Shown piece after piece: positions 42,149 to 51,406 of a stretch of DNA of 64,000 nucleotides. A program made the position numbers and the translations under genes. The stretch comes from Bacteroidales bacterium. GTDB lineage: Bacteria > Bacteroidota > Bacteroidia > Bacteroidales > VadinHA17. Every line of letters starts with the position of its first letter. Position 1 is the first letter of the stretch. The stretch lies in assembly GCA_020201035.1 (NCBI GenBank), contig JAIVHO010000031.1, positions 1 through 64,000 of the forward strand. The letters are read 5' to 3'. The notes beneath the pieces were generated by a model. That model did not search any database, was not told where the DNA came from, and worked only from the letters and a program-made list of their open reading frames with translations.

Positions 42149-43840
42149 CTATTCAGCAGCACGGTAAACTATTTTACCGCCCGTTATGGTAAAGAGAATC
42201 TTTGTCTTCATTATCTCATCTTCCGGAACGGTAAGAAGATCCCTGTCGGTAATAACAATATCAGCCAGATAGCCTGTTCTTATCATTCCCTTTCTATCCT
42301 CCATAAACTGGCTGTAAGCCGGTTCCAGAGTATAGAGCCTGATTGCCTCCTCCATAGTCAGCTTCTCTTCCGGAAACCATCCGTCACCCTCTTCGCCCAC
42401 TCTGTCCTTGCGGGTTACTGCAGCATAGAGTCCCTCCATAGGGTTCAGCGGTTCAACAGAATAGTCAGTACCAAAAGCAATCCTTGCTCCGCTGTTCAGC
42501 AATGTTCTCCAGGCATATGCCCCCTTACTCCTTTCGAGTCCTATTCTCTTCTCGCAGAACCTTTTATCTGTAATACAGTGTGTGGGCTGCATTGAAGCAA
42601 TCACTCCCAGTTCAGCGAACCGGGGTATATCCTGTTCTGTCAGAATCTGGGCATGCTCTATCCTGTGCCTTGCTTCCCTGCTACCGTTAACAGATGCACT
42701 CTCTTCGTATGCATCCAGTACCCAGCTGTTTGCTTTTGTTCCAATGGCATGGATACCAATCTGGAAGCCGGCAGCATCAGTGGCTGTCACCCGTGATTTC
42801 AACTCTTCATAGGTCATCTGGGGAAGTCCGGTTTTATCAGGCTCATCCTCAAATGGTTCAAACATAAGGGCTGTAGCAGAACCAAGCGTGCCGTCAATAA
42901 ATCCCTTCATATATCCAAATCTGATCCAGTCACCTTCTGACGGAAACTCCTCCTTCATGGCAATACAATGCTCCAGGCGATCCTCATCATCCGTCAGAAC
43001 CCCTCCGATATCAATTCTGGTGGTTAGCTCCCCCTGGTTCATCAGATTTGTGTACATATCCCAGTCGGCTTCCCCTGGAATCTGAATGGATGTAATTCCC
43101 AGCTCCCTTGCCTCTTTAAGGGCCAGCCTGTATCCTGTAAGCTCCCTTTCAGCCTCCTCCTTGGCTGTACGTTCAACCGGGACAGCACCGTACTTAAGCA
43201 GCCTCATTGCTGATTCCTTGAAAATACCGGTTGGCTCACCGGTCAGGGGATCCCTCTGTATCTCTCCCCCAAAAGGATCAGGGGTGTCACGTGTAATACC
43301 TGAATTATTTATTACATAGCTGTTTACCAGCACACTGTGACCATCTGTGCGTGAGAGCACTACCGGGTTATGTGGTGAAACAAAATCAATCAGCTCCTTA
43401 GTTGGCCAGTTACGGTCAGTAAACATCTCATGTTCCCAGTGGCCACCCCGGATAAGTTCGCCCGGCTTGCTTTTTGCTACCTGCTCCCTCACTTTGGTGG
43501 TAATAACAGCAGGATCTGTGATATATCTCAATTCAATATAATCAGGGTTGACCGGACCAAAATGGGCATGGGCATCGTTAAAGCCGGGAATAACCAGTTT
43601 GCCTTCTGCATCAATTATCTCGGTTGAATCTTTATCAATAAACCTGTTGATTGCTGACAGCGATCCAACAGCCACTATCCTGTCGCCCGAAATCGCTATA
43701 GCCTCAGAATAGGGATTATCCGCGTCAATGGTCAGAACCTTCCCATTTACAATTACCATATCAGCCTTCTGCTGCTCACTGCAGGAATCTGCCACCAGTA
43801 AAAGCAACGGAAGAAAGAGAATAACAAATAGATGTCTCAT
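42149..43840 (-). CDS. YtcJ-like amidohydrolase, lipoprotein
   Basis: The 563-residue protein has a lipoprotein signal (LLLVADSCSE, Cys near residue 20). The amidohydrolase fold shows HAHFGP (first metal ligands) near residue 90, VDGTLGS-type FIDGTLGSATALM, HAIGTKANSWVLDAY, RHRIEHAQIL and FGTDYSVEPLNP with the terminal catalytic Asp. YtcJ/NfdA proteins hydrolyse N-acyl or N-formyl groups; the physiological substrate is unknown. It is co-directional with a lipoprotein esterase 80 bases upstream. Confidence 0.88.
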   Translation of the reverse strand: MRHLFVILFLPLLLLVADSCSEQQKADMVIVNGKVLTIDADNPYSEAIAISGDRIVAVGSLSAINRFIDKDSTEIIDAEGKLVIPGFNDAHAHFGPVNPDYIELRYITDPAVITTKVREQVAKSKPGELIRGGHWEHEMFTDRNWPTKELIDFVSPHNPVVLSRTDGHSVLVNSYVINNSGITRDTPDPFGGEIQRDPLTGEPTGIFKESAMRLLKYGAVPVERTAKEEAERELTGYRLALKEARELGITSIQIPGEADWDMYTNLMNQGELTTRIDIGGVLTDDEDRLEHCIAMKEEFPSEGDWIRFGYMKGFIDGTLGSATALMFEPFEDEPDKTGLPQMTYEELKSRVTATDAAGFQIGIHAIGTKANSWVLDAYEESASVNGSREARHRIEHAQILTEQDIPRFAELGVIASMQPTHCITDKRFCEKRIGLERSKGAYAWRTLLNSGARIAFGTDYSVEPLNPMEGLYAAVTRKDRVGEEGDGWFPEEKLTMEEAIRLYTLEPAYSQFMEDRKGMIRTGYLADIVITDRDLLTVPEDEIMKTKILFTITGGKIVYRAAE

Positions 43841-43920
43841 TTTTTTTAAAAGATTTATTTTATATCATTAATCAAATACACAATAGATAAATTGAGGGCA
43901 GAAAGATATAAAAAAGGTTA

Positions 43921-44994
43921 TTACCGTGATTCATTTATAAACTCTTCTATAACATCCAGGGCATCCCTTCCCTCTTTGAACAGATGGTATAATGATACGA
44001 AACCGTGTATCATCCCATCATACTCCCTGTAATCAACATAATTTCCGGCCTTTTCAAGAAGTTCAGCATATCCCCTCCCCTCATCTCTCAGCGGATCACA
44101 ACCGGCAGTTATAATCAGGGCATCGGGCAGTGATTCGTGAGATTCTGCGAAATGGGGTGAGATAAGCGGATCCTTCGGATTATCAGATTCTGTCAGATAG
44201 GCTTCACGTGCATATTGAAAAAAGTTATCTCCCGGTATCAGGCTCCTGTCAGCTCCGGTAAGAAAATAGTATCTGGAAGGGGTAATTGAATCGGTCAGTA
44301 TGGTGACAGGATATATAAGAACCTGAGATTTTATGGGAGGAATACCATTATCATTGGTGCGTGACATAAGTGACATTACTGCAGCCATGTTGCCCCCTGC
44401 GCTGTCGCCCATCAAGGTAATACATGATGGGGAGCCTCCATATTTTTCGATATTTGCATATGTCCACCTGAGAACTGATTCCGAATCCCTGAGTGCATAG
44501 GGATAGGTAAATTCAGGAGCGAGTCTGTACTCCAGAGAGATAACAACAGCCCCGGTCTTCTTTGCCAGCTTTGAGCAGAGGTTGTCATAAATCTTAATAT
44601 CACCCCATACAAATCCCCCTCCATGCAGGAAGAGTATTACCTCCTGATTACCCCTGCGGGATTCACGCTGATTGTTATAAATTCTTACCGGTATTTTGTG
44701 ATGGTCAAAAGATGCTATAAGTGTATCTGTCTTTAACCTGACCCGTGGGGTAATCGCCTTTACCAGCCACCTCTTACTATCAAAAAGGGAATCAGGACTC
44801 TCTGTTATCCTGTCACTCATAACCAGCACCAGGTTAGCGAGTGGATGCAGTTCTGTTCCCGGCTCCAGTGTTTTGCAGCCCTCCCTGATCTCGGATGGCT
44901 TATTACCTGTCATCAGGATTATTGCATCAGTACAGGATGTTAACACTGCCCCGGATGCTGCCATGATAATAACCAATAACACTCTGGTGGTCAT
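43921..44994 (-). CDS. Alpha/beta hydrolase of the hormone-sensitive lipase type, lipoprotein
   Basis: The 357-residue protein has a signal peptide with a lipobox (AVLTSC, Cys near residue 21). The HSL oxyanion motif is LHGGGFVWGD, the nucleophile Ser is in LMGDSAGGNMAAV, the Asp in GCDPLRDEG and the His in YDGMIHGFVSLYH. It should hydrolyse esters of short-chain acids outside the cytoplasm. It probably shares a transcript with the amidohydrolase gene downstream. Confidence 0.88.
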   Translation of the reverse strand: MTTRVLLVIIMAASGAVLTSCTDAIILMTGNKPSEIREGCKTLEPGTELHPLANLVLVMSDRITESPDSLFDSKRWLVKAITPRVRLKTDTLIASFDHHKIPVRIYNNQRESRRGNQEVILFLHGGGFVWGDIKIYDNLCSKLAKKTGAVVISLEYRLAPEFTYPYALRDSESVLRWTYANIEKYGGSPSCITLMGDSAGGNMAAVMSLMSRTNDNGIPPIKSQVLIYPVTILTDSITPSRYYFLTGADRSLIPGDNFFQYAREAYLTESDNPKDPLISPHFAESHESLPDALIITAGCDPLRDEGRGYAELLEKAGNYVDYREYDGMIHGFVSLYHLFKEGRDALDVIEEFINESR

Positions 44995-45101
44995 TTTGTC
45001 TCTCTCTAATTCGTTTTTACCAGTTATTGTTGCTCATTATAACCCGAAACTATATAAGCACCCGCTTAAGCTGCCTCTGTTTTTCTCTGCCAGGCTGATA
45101 T

Positions 45102-45239
45102 CTGCAGTTCGGCTACCCTGAAAGCAACAGTTCGGCTTCCAGGATATCATCGGTTCCACTTCCCTGATGGCAACGATTCGGTTTCCCGGATTTCAACGGT
45201 TCCACAAGTTTCACATCAACGGTCAGGTTCCTGTTTTTC
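45102..45239. repeat. Degenerate 23-bp tandem repeat, six units
   Basis: Units begin at 45102, 45125, 45148, 45171, 45194 and 45217, all exactly 23 bp apart. The common core is CAACGGTTC with a C/T-rich second half, and identity between units is only moderate. It lies in the 309-bp gap between the esterase start and the serine dehydratase stop; no gene is seen there. Confidence 0.65.
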
Positions 45240-45303
45240 AAGGATTAATCGCTCCTACCCAAACCAGTCCGTATACCTCAGTCATGCTGGGTAATAAAGT
45301 TAG

Positions 45304-46671
45304 TCAATCTCCGGGAAACTGCAGCTTTTTCTCTATCTGTTTGGCCGCCGGGGTCACAGATAACCCTCCCAGACATGTACATCTGTATCGTCTGTCAAGG
45401 CTTGTGGCAACCTCCAGCATGGCATCAATCACCTCGGGAAAGGGAATTACCTGCCTGAATCCTCCCAGAGCCATATTTGCTGAAGCAACAGCATTTAATG
45501 ATGCTGAAATATTTTTACCAAGACACGGCACCTCAACCCTGTCAGCAACAGGATCGCAAATCAGTCCCAGCATATTCTGCAGGGCCATTGATGCTGCAGC
45601 CATAATAATCTCTGAAGACCCTCCTGAGAGTGATGCAAGAGCAGCTGCGGTCATTGCCGATGCAGAACCGCACTCATACTGGCATCCTCCCTCTTCACCA
45701 GCAAACCCAGCACCCATATCAATCATCAGACCTGTCAGTCCGGCTGCCATCATTCCCTCTTCAACCATCACAGATGAGTAATCAAATCTGCGTACGATAG
45801 CTGCCAGTGTCCCTGCAAGCACACCGCAGGATCCGGCAGTAGGTGCTGCAACGATAACACCCATTGAACTCTTGCATTCCATTACAGAGGTAACAGATAC
45901 AATTATATCATTTATCAGTCCGGCATCCGGAACACGTGCATCTCTTAATCCCTCTTCTATTAAGTGTGACTGCCCCGGCAATATCCTGTCACTGTAGCTG
46001 GTACCGGAGCGTCCCCTATGTTCTGATTCGGTCATTACCCTGTAAACATCAAGTGCTGCACCTTTAATCTTTTCAATGTCCACGTTGCAGGCCGCCAGTT
46101 CATAATTCTCTGCCAGTGCTGAAACGGAGGCACCTCCTCCTGACAGCAGCTTATAAGCTTCGTGGTGATTGGTAAACGGAAGGGATACACTGCTCCTCAC
46201 AGGAAAAGGCATTACCATATTTACATATTCCGTATCGTCTGTCACCTCCCTGCCATTAAGTGAAACCAGCCTGATCACCCCACCACCTGTTGACAAAGCT
46301 GTAAGTGATATCTCCTTTCCAGAGACACCCTTTGATTCAATAAAATAGGTATTTGGATGATCTGCTTCCGGTCCGGCTATTGTATATTCTATAGTAAGCC
46401 CCCTCTCAATGGCTGTTTTTTCTGAATCTGCAACTCTCCTGTCAGTCATCTCCAGGCCAAGAAGCCCGGCAGCAAGCCCCATTGCTGAGCCCTGACCACG
46501 GTAGGTTGAGGCAAGTGATCCCGACGGGGCAAATCTCACCCTTACATGGAGAGGTTCCTCATTCAGCAGAGACCTTACAAGCCGTCCTATCCGAACCGAC
46601 GCGGCAGTGTGTGAACTGCTGGGTCCAATCATCACAGGCCCCAGAACATTATTAAAAATTGACTTTACCAT
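45304..46671 (-). CDS. sdaA: L-serine dehydratase, single-chain iron-sulfur type
   Basis: The 455-residue enzyme starts VLGPVMIGPSSSHTAASVRIGRLVR and carries the beta and alpha parts fused. Cys ligands of the [4Fe-4S] cluster lie in SCGVLAGTL, GGCQYECGSASA and LICDPVADRVEVPC, with the Ser-binding SSHT loop at the start. It deaminates serine to pyruvate and ammonia, and is oxygen-labile, which fits an anaerobe or facultative anaerobe. It is the last gene before a 521-bp AT-rich gap. Confidence 0.95.
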   Translation of the reverse strand: MVKSIFNNVLGPVMIGPSSSHTAASVRIGRLVRSLLNEEPLHVRVRFAPSGSLASTYRGQGSAMGLAAGLLGLEMTDRRVADSEKTAIERGLTIEYTIAGPEADHPNTYFIESKGVSGKEISLTALSTGGGVIRLVSLNGREVTDDTEYVNMVMPFPVRSSVSLPFTNHHEAYKLLSGGGASVSALAENYELAACNVDIEKIKGAALDVYRVMTESEHRGRSGTSYSDRILPGQSHLIEEGLRDARVPDAGLINDIIVSVTSVMECKSSMGVIVAAPTAGSCGVLAGTLAAIVRRFDYSSVMVEEGMMAAGLTGLMIDMGAGFAGEEGGCQYECGSASAMTAAALASLSGGSSEIIMAAASMALQNMLGLICDPVADRVEVPCLGKNISASLNAVASANMALGGFRQVIPFPEVIDAMLEVATSLDRRYRCTCLGGLSVTPAAKQIEKKLQFPGD

Positions 46672-47095
46672 CTGTTGAAAAGAGTTTGATTAAGGATACC
46701 GTTTCCGCTGACATCAAAAATAAGCATTTCGCATAACAGAAGATGACTGTTAACATGATATTAATTACAGCATAATTATTTCAAAACATTAGTGTCCACC
46801 TAAATCTTTGTTTTATCATCTGTAATGCCCATTATTTAATACTTTGAGAGCATTTTTCAGAGGTGTCGACTTGGATTCAAAAGCCATCAAAAGCATCCAG
46901 ATCATATCTCATTAAAAAACATAAATGACTTATATGTAATAACTTATAAAATTTACTATGAAAAATAATTCTCACAGTACATTTTTAGTGGCACTAATTA
47001 TTTTTTAATATTGTTTAAGCCCCTTAAATAGTCAGACTAAATTATATATAGAAATCTGTAATTTTAAACCATAAATAATACACCTTCTTGATACG

Positions 47096-47128
47096 TTTGG
47101 CTAATAATTATCTTTATTAGTATCTTTC
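47096..47128 (+). promoter_or_regulatory. Putative promoter of the S15 peptidase gene
   Basis: TTTG at 47096-47099, 21 bases, then TATCTTTC at 47121-47128 (one mismatch to TAnnTTTG). It lies about 65 bases before the ATG. Confidence 0.5.
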
Positions 47129-47129
47129 G

Positions 47130-47145
47130 GGATAATTTATTATCC
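47130..47145. promoter_or_regulatory. Perfect dyad at the likely transcription start
   Basis: GGATAAT-TT-ATTATCC is a perfect inverted repeat of 7+7 bases with a 2-base spacer, immediately downstream of the -7 box. The position fits an operator that blocks initiation, but an AT-rich setting makes such dyads easier to find by chance. Confidence 0.35.
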
Positions 47146-47192
47146 TGCTATTGGAGACTAAGAGATTAACTAAATTACATCCCGTAACTGAA

Positions 47193-49067
47193 ATGAAAAA
47201 AGTATTTTCAATTATCATTGCATCCCTTGCCTTAACTCTGCTTAACGGATTGATATCACCATCCGTGGCACAGGTAAACAGCGGCAAAAATTCATCAACT
47301 GAAATTATTGTACCACTGATTAAGGATGGTCAGGCGCAGGTTATTGAGCAATTCAGCGATCCCGAAAAGTGGATACGACACGATCTCTGGGTTGAAACAG
47401 AGTTTGACTCCGACGGTGATGGCAGGCTTGATCTGGTACATGTTGATGTTACCAGACCACAACAGACTGAAGAGGATAACATCAGGCTGCCTGTCATTTA
47501 TGTTTCCAGTCCATATTTTGCAGGCACAGGAAGTGGCGACAGGCAATATCTGTGGGATGTACGACAGGAACTCAACAGTGAGCCACCTGTTCGCAAACAC
47601 GTTCCGGCGATTACTCCCCGGAATAACAGACCAATTATTTCAGAGTCCCATGTAAAGGAGTGGGTTCCCAGAGGTTTTATTGTTGTACACTCCTCATCGC
47701 CCGGCACCGGTCTGTCGGAAGGGTGCCCTACTGTAGGCGGCGACAACGAATCACTGGCCCCCAAAGCGGTAATTGACTGGCTTAACGGTCGTGCCAAAGG
47801 ATATTCAGATACTGACAGAAGCAGCGAAGTAGTTGCCTACTGGACTACCGGTAAGGTTGGAATGACAGGAACATCATATAACGGAACACTGCCTCTGGCA
47901 GCAGCCACAACAGGGGTGGACGGACTTGAGGCCATTATTCCCGTTGCCCCCAACACCTCATACTATCACTACTACAGGTCTAACGGACTGATAAGACATC
48001 CCGGAGGCTGGCTTGGCGAGGATATTGATTACCTGTATGACTGGATTCACAGCGGAAATCCGGAGAGGGCTGAGTGGTGCGATTGCAACATAAGGGATGA
48101 AGAGATGTACGGTAATTTCGACCGCGTTAACGGCGATTATAATGATTTCTGGGCCGGACGGGATTATCTTAATGATCTTGAGCCTCTTAAGGCTGCTGTG
48201 CTTATGGCTCATGCATTTAACGACTGGAATGTTGTGCCGGAGCACAGTTACAGAATCACCGAAGCACTTAAAAAGAAGGGTGTCCCTTTGCAGATTTTTT
48301 ACCACCAGGGAGGACATGGCGGTGAACCACCCCACGAAATGATGAACAGATGGTTTACCCGTTATCTTTTCGGAATACTGAATGGCGTGGAGAATGATCC
48401 GTCAGCCTGGATTGTAAGGGAAAATGATGAAAGAACAAACCCTACACCCTATGCAGGCTATCCAAATCCGGATGCTGTTCCGGTAACACTGCACCTGACT
48501 CCGGGAGCTCCGGGAGCAGGAGCTTTAAGCATAAACGGAAAAGCCGCGCAGGGCACCGAAACCCTGACCGATAATGTCTCCTTTCCCGGGTCAGCTCTGG
48601 CCAGGGCCGAATGGACCAATCACCGCCTGCTCTATCTCACACCCGAACTACAGGAGGATCTTCATATCTCTGGTGTTGCTACCATAAAAATCAGACTGGC
48701 TTCAAGCAAGCCTGCTGCCAATCTCTCCGTATGGCTGGTATCACTCCCATGGGAAGAGGGACGGAATACCAAAATAACTGACAACCTTATTACCAGAGGC
48801 TGGGCCGATCCCCAGAACTACCGCTCCCTGACCGAAAGCGATCCGCTGGTTCCCGGCAGGTTTTACGAGCTGACCTTTGAGCTTCAGCCTGATGATCAGG
48901 TTATCAGGAAAGGACAGAAGATAGGACTTATGATTATGTCAAGTGACAGGGATTTCACCCTCTGGCCTCATCCCGGGACTGAACTGACCGTGGATCTCAG
49001 TGCAACAACCATTACAATACCTGTCGTTGGCGGTACCGGAGCATATAAAATAGTTACCGGAGAATAA
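47193..49067 (+). CDS. S15-family Xaa-Pro dipeptidyl-peptidase / CocE-type hydrolase
   Basis: I use the ATG at 47193 (MKKVFSIIIASLALTLLNG), giving a signal peptide and 624 residues; the TTG at 47151 is unlikely. The N-terminal alpha/beta hydrolase part has the nucleophile Ser in GKVGMTGTSYNGTLPL, the Asp in HAFNDWNV and the His in FYHQGGHGGEPPH. The C-terminal jelly roll of the CocE/NonD group follows. PepX enzymes cut N-terminal Xaa-Pro dipeptides; esterase activity is also possible. The signal peptide puts it in the envelope. Confidence 0.88.
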   Translation: MKKVFSIIIASLALTLLNGLISPSVAQVNSGKNSSTEIIVPLIKDGQAQVIEQFSDPEKWIRHDLWVETEFDSDGDGRLDLVHVDVTRPQQTEEDNIRLPVIYVSSPYFAGTGSGDRQYLWDVRQELNSEPPVRKHVPAITPRNNRPIISESHVKEWVPRGFIVVHSSSPGTGLSEGCPTVGGDNESLAPKAVIDWLNGRAKGYSDTDRSSEVVAYWTTGKVGMTGTSYNGTLPLAAATTGVDGLEAIIPVAPNTSYYHYYRSNGLIRHPGGWLGEDIDYLYDWIHSGNPERAEWCDCNIRDEEMYGNFDRVNGDYNDFWAGRDYLNDLEPLKAAVLMAHAFNDWNVVPEHSYRITEALKKKGVPLQIFYHQGGHGGEPPHEMMNRWFTRYLFGILNGVENDPSAWIVRENDERTNPTPYAGYPNPDAVPVTLHLTPGAPGAGALSINGKAAQGTETLTDNVSFPGSALARAEWTNHRLLYLTPELQEDLHISGVATIKIRLASSKPAANLSVWLVSLPWEEGRNTKITDNLITRGWADPQNYRSLTESDPLVPGRFYELTFELQPDDQVIRKGQKIGLMIMSSDRDFTLWPHPGTELTVDLSATTITIPVVGGTGAYKIVTGE

Positions 49068-49273
49068 CACCCTGACGGCATATTAACTGTCATCCAGGAT
49101 GGCCTATCCTCCAGCCTGATGTGGCCGGAGAGTTATAAGTAAAAGACTGGAACAGGGTTGGAATAAGGGTTGGAATAAGGGAATACCTGAGGTGACCAAA
49201 CGGTTTAATATAAACAGGCATAAAGATCAATGCCAGTGTAAACCGTTGGTGCAGATAATTTTATAAGCCGGAG

Positions 49274-49957
49274 ATGAGAATAGATATTATTACGGTACTG
49301 CCAGAGCTGATTGAAAGTACAATCAGCCATTCAATAGTAAAGAGGGCAAGGGAAAAGGGCATTGCAACTATAGAACTTATACAGTTGCGGGAGTATACAA
49401 GTGATAAGCACAGAAGCGTTGATGATTACGCCTTTGGAGGAGGGGCTGGTATGGTGATGACGATTGAACCCCTCTATAATGCTATCACCTCCCTGAAGAG
49501 AGAGCGCGACTATGATGAAATTATTTATGTCACACCTGACGGCAAACCGTTTAGCCAGAAAACAGCCAACTCTCTTTCCCTGCTTGACAGTATTATAATT
49601 GTTGCCGGACATTACAAGGGAATTGACCAGAGAGTCAGGGACCACCTGATCACAATGGAGATTTCAGTGGGAGACTATGTACTATCAGGAGGAGAACTGC
49701 CTGCTGCAGTAATCACGGATGCAGTGATCCGACTTCTCCCGGGGGCTCTGGGAGATGAGCAGTCAGCCCTCTCCGACTCATTCCAGGACGGTCTGCTGGC
49801 GCCTCCTGTTTATAGCCGTCCGGCCGAATTTAAAGGATGGAAGGTTCCTGATATTCTGCTCTCAGGAAATACACCTGAGATTGAAAAATGGAGACATGAA
49901 GAATCTGTTGAACGCACCAGAAAGCTTCGTCCCGACCTGCTGGAAGGTTATGAATAA
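49274..49957 (+). CDS. trmD: tRNA (guanine-N1-)-methyltransferase
   Basis: The 227-residue SPOUT enzyme has the N-terminal [11 protein letters not shown], the [17 protein letters not shown] loop, the knotted SAM site [35 protein letters not shown] and the tRNA-binding tail. It methylates G37 of tRNAs to keep reading frame. In many bacteria trmD sits with ribosomal genes; here it stands alone between a peptidase and rocD. Confidence 0.97.
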   Translation: MRIDIITVLPELIESTISHSIVKRAREKGIATIELIQLREYTSDKHRSVDDYAFGGGAGMVMTIEPLYNAITSLKRERDYDEIIYVTPDGKPFSQKTANSLSLLDSIIIVAGHYKGIDQRVRDHLITMEISVGDYVLSGGELPAAVITDAVIRLLPGALGDEQSALSDSFQDGLLAPPVYSRPAEFKGWKVPDILLSGNTPEIEKWRHEESVERTRKLRPDLLEGYE

Positions 49958-49969
49958 TAATGATTCTCC

Positions 49970-50000
49970 TTTGAATTCTGCCCCGTTTTTTGTAATATTG
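49970..50000 (+). promoter_or_regulatory. Putative promoter of rocD
   Basis: TTTG at 49970-49973, 19 bases, then TAATATTG at 49993-50000 (one mismatch to TAnnTTTG). The leader would be about 35 nt. Confidence 0.5.
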
Positions 50001-50042
50001 CATTCCGCAATCTTTTTTTAAATAACATAAATACAATTAATT

Positions 50043-51254
50043 ATGAACTCACAGGATTATATAAACAGGGAAGATAAATATGGGGCCCACAACTACCATC
50101 CGCTACCGGTCGTGCTCGAAAGAGGAGAGGGACCATTCGTATGGGATGTTGAGGGGAAAAGATACTATGATTTCCTGTCGGCATACTCAGCAGTTAACCA
50201 GGGTCATTGCCATCCTGCCATTATCTCGGCACTCACTGACCAGGCTTCAAAGCTAACCCTTACCTCCAGGGCATTCTATAATAACGTGCTGGGGGAGTAT
50301 GAAGAGTTTATCACAAAATTCTTCGGCTATGATAAGGTGCTGCCAATGAATACAGGGGCAGAAGCTGACGAGACAGCCATTAAGCTGTGCAGAAAATGGG
50401 CATACAAGAAAAAGGGTGTAAAAAAGGATCAGGCTAAAATCATTGTATGTGAGAATAATTTCCATGGCCGCACAATTACAATAGTTTCAATGTCAACAGA
50501 TCCTGAAGCAAGAAAGGACTACGGCCCGTTCACACCTGGATTTATAACCATTCCCTATAATGATCTGGATGCACTGGCAGAAGCCCTTAAGGATCCTGAT
50601 GTTGCAGGATTTCTGGTTGAGCCTATCCAGGGAGAAGCAGGTGTATTTGTTCCGGATGAAGGATACCTCTCCAAAGCTGCTGCAATGTGCAAGGAGAAGA
50701 ATGTCCTTTTTATTGCAGACGAGGTACAGACAGGTATCGCCCGTACAGGTAAACTGCTGGCATGCGATCACGAGGGAGTAAGGCCAGACATTCTTATCCT
50801 GGGTAAAGCACTTTCAGGAGGTGTATTCCCTGTATCTGCAGTGCTTGCTGATGATGACATTATGCTGGTAATAAAGCCCGGTGAACATGGATCCACGTTC
50901 GGAGGCAACCCTATTGCCGCCAAGGTTGCAATAGCAGCACTTACCGTAGTAAAAGAGGAGAAACTGGCCGAAAAATCTGAAAAACTTGGTAAAATATTCA
51001 GGGATGAATTCAAATCAATTAAGTCGGATATGATTGAGCTGGTAAGGGGTAAAGGACTTCTTAATGCTGTTGTTATAAAGCCCAAAGGCGATAAAACCGC
51101 ATGGGATGTATGTGTTGCCATGAAGGATAATGGCCTTATTGCCAAACCCACTCACGGTCATATAATAAGGTTTGCGCCTCCGCTTACAATCACTGAGGAG
51201 CAGTTGCGTGAAGCTATGAATATCATCAAAGAGACTTTTAAGAAGTTTGAATAG
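50043..51254 (+). CDS. rocD: Ornithine aminotransferase
   Basis: The 403-residue class III aminotransferase shows [33 protein letters not shown], the PLP-stacking [22 protein letters not shown], and the Schiff-base Lys in [15 protein letters not shown] near residue 258, followed by [17 protein letters not shown]. Its closest family pattern is ornithine delta-transaminase, which makes glutamate semialdehyde and then proline. Acetylornithine aminotransferase is less likely. Confidence 0.93.
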   Translation: MNSQDYINREDKYGAHNYHPLPVVLERGEGPFVWDVEGKRYYDFLSAYSAVNQGHCHPAIISALTDQASKLTLTSRAFYNNVLGEYEEFITKFFGYDKVLPMNTGAEADETAIKLCRKWAYKKKGVKKDQAKIIVCENNFHGRTITIVSMSTDPEARKDYGPFTPGFITIPYNDLDALAEALKDPDVAGFLVEPIQGEAGVFVPDEGYLSKAAAMCKEKNVLFIADEVQTGIARTGKLLACDHEGVRPDILILGKALSGGVFPVSAVLADDDIMLVIKPGEHGSTFGGNPIAAKVAIAALTVVKEEKLAEKSEKLGKIFRDEFKSIKSDMIELVRGKGLLNAVVIKPKGDKTAWDVCVAMKDNGLIAKPTHGHIIRFAPPLTITEEQLREAMNIIKETFKKFE

Positions 51255-51296
51255 TATTACGGCAGGCAAATAGTTTTTCCAGCCAGGCTGAAAAGA

Positions 51297-51335
51297 AAAA
51301 GAGAGGCCCCGTGACAGCGGAGTCTCTCTTTTGGT
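51297..51335 (+). terminator. Terminator after rocD
   Basis: Stem AAAAGAGAG (51297-51305) with CTCTCTTTT (51324-51332), with an inner CCG/CGG pairing, ending in a T run. It lies about 45 bases behind the rocD stop. Confidence 0.75.
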
Positions 51336-51377
51336 AATATTTTTTATTACTATCATATATGGTTTGTAAAAGTGTGC

Positions 51378-51385
51378 TATTTTTG
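51378..51385 (+). promoter_or_regulatory. Putative -7 element of the M28/PDZ peptidase gene
   Basis: TATTTTTG matches TAnnTTTG and lies 21 bases before the ATG at 51407, just behind the rocD terminator. No clear -33 box is seen. Confidence 0.4.
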
Positions 51386-51406
51386 AATCTTAAATATTTT
51401 TTTTTA

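Larger units (their letters stand above)
46672..47192. other. AT-rich intergenic region upstream of the S15 peptidase gene
   Basis: This 521-bp stretch is much richer in A/T than its neighbours. It holds a likely promoter (47096-47128) with a dyad just behind it, and a 16-codon frame at 46958-47008 that resembles the hydrophobic part of a signal peptide. I see no full gene. Confidence 0.5.

Noticed and set aside
46958-47008. A 16-codon frame MKNNSHSTFLVALIIF upstream of the S15 peptidase
   Set aside because: It looks like a signal-peptide start but stops at once; in AT-rich DNA this is easily chance, and no downstream remnant follows.
49152-49181. Short direct repeat GGGTTGGAATAA occurring twice before trmD
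   Set aside because: Only two copies of about 12 bases; too small to interpret.
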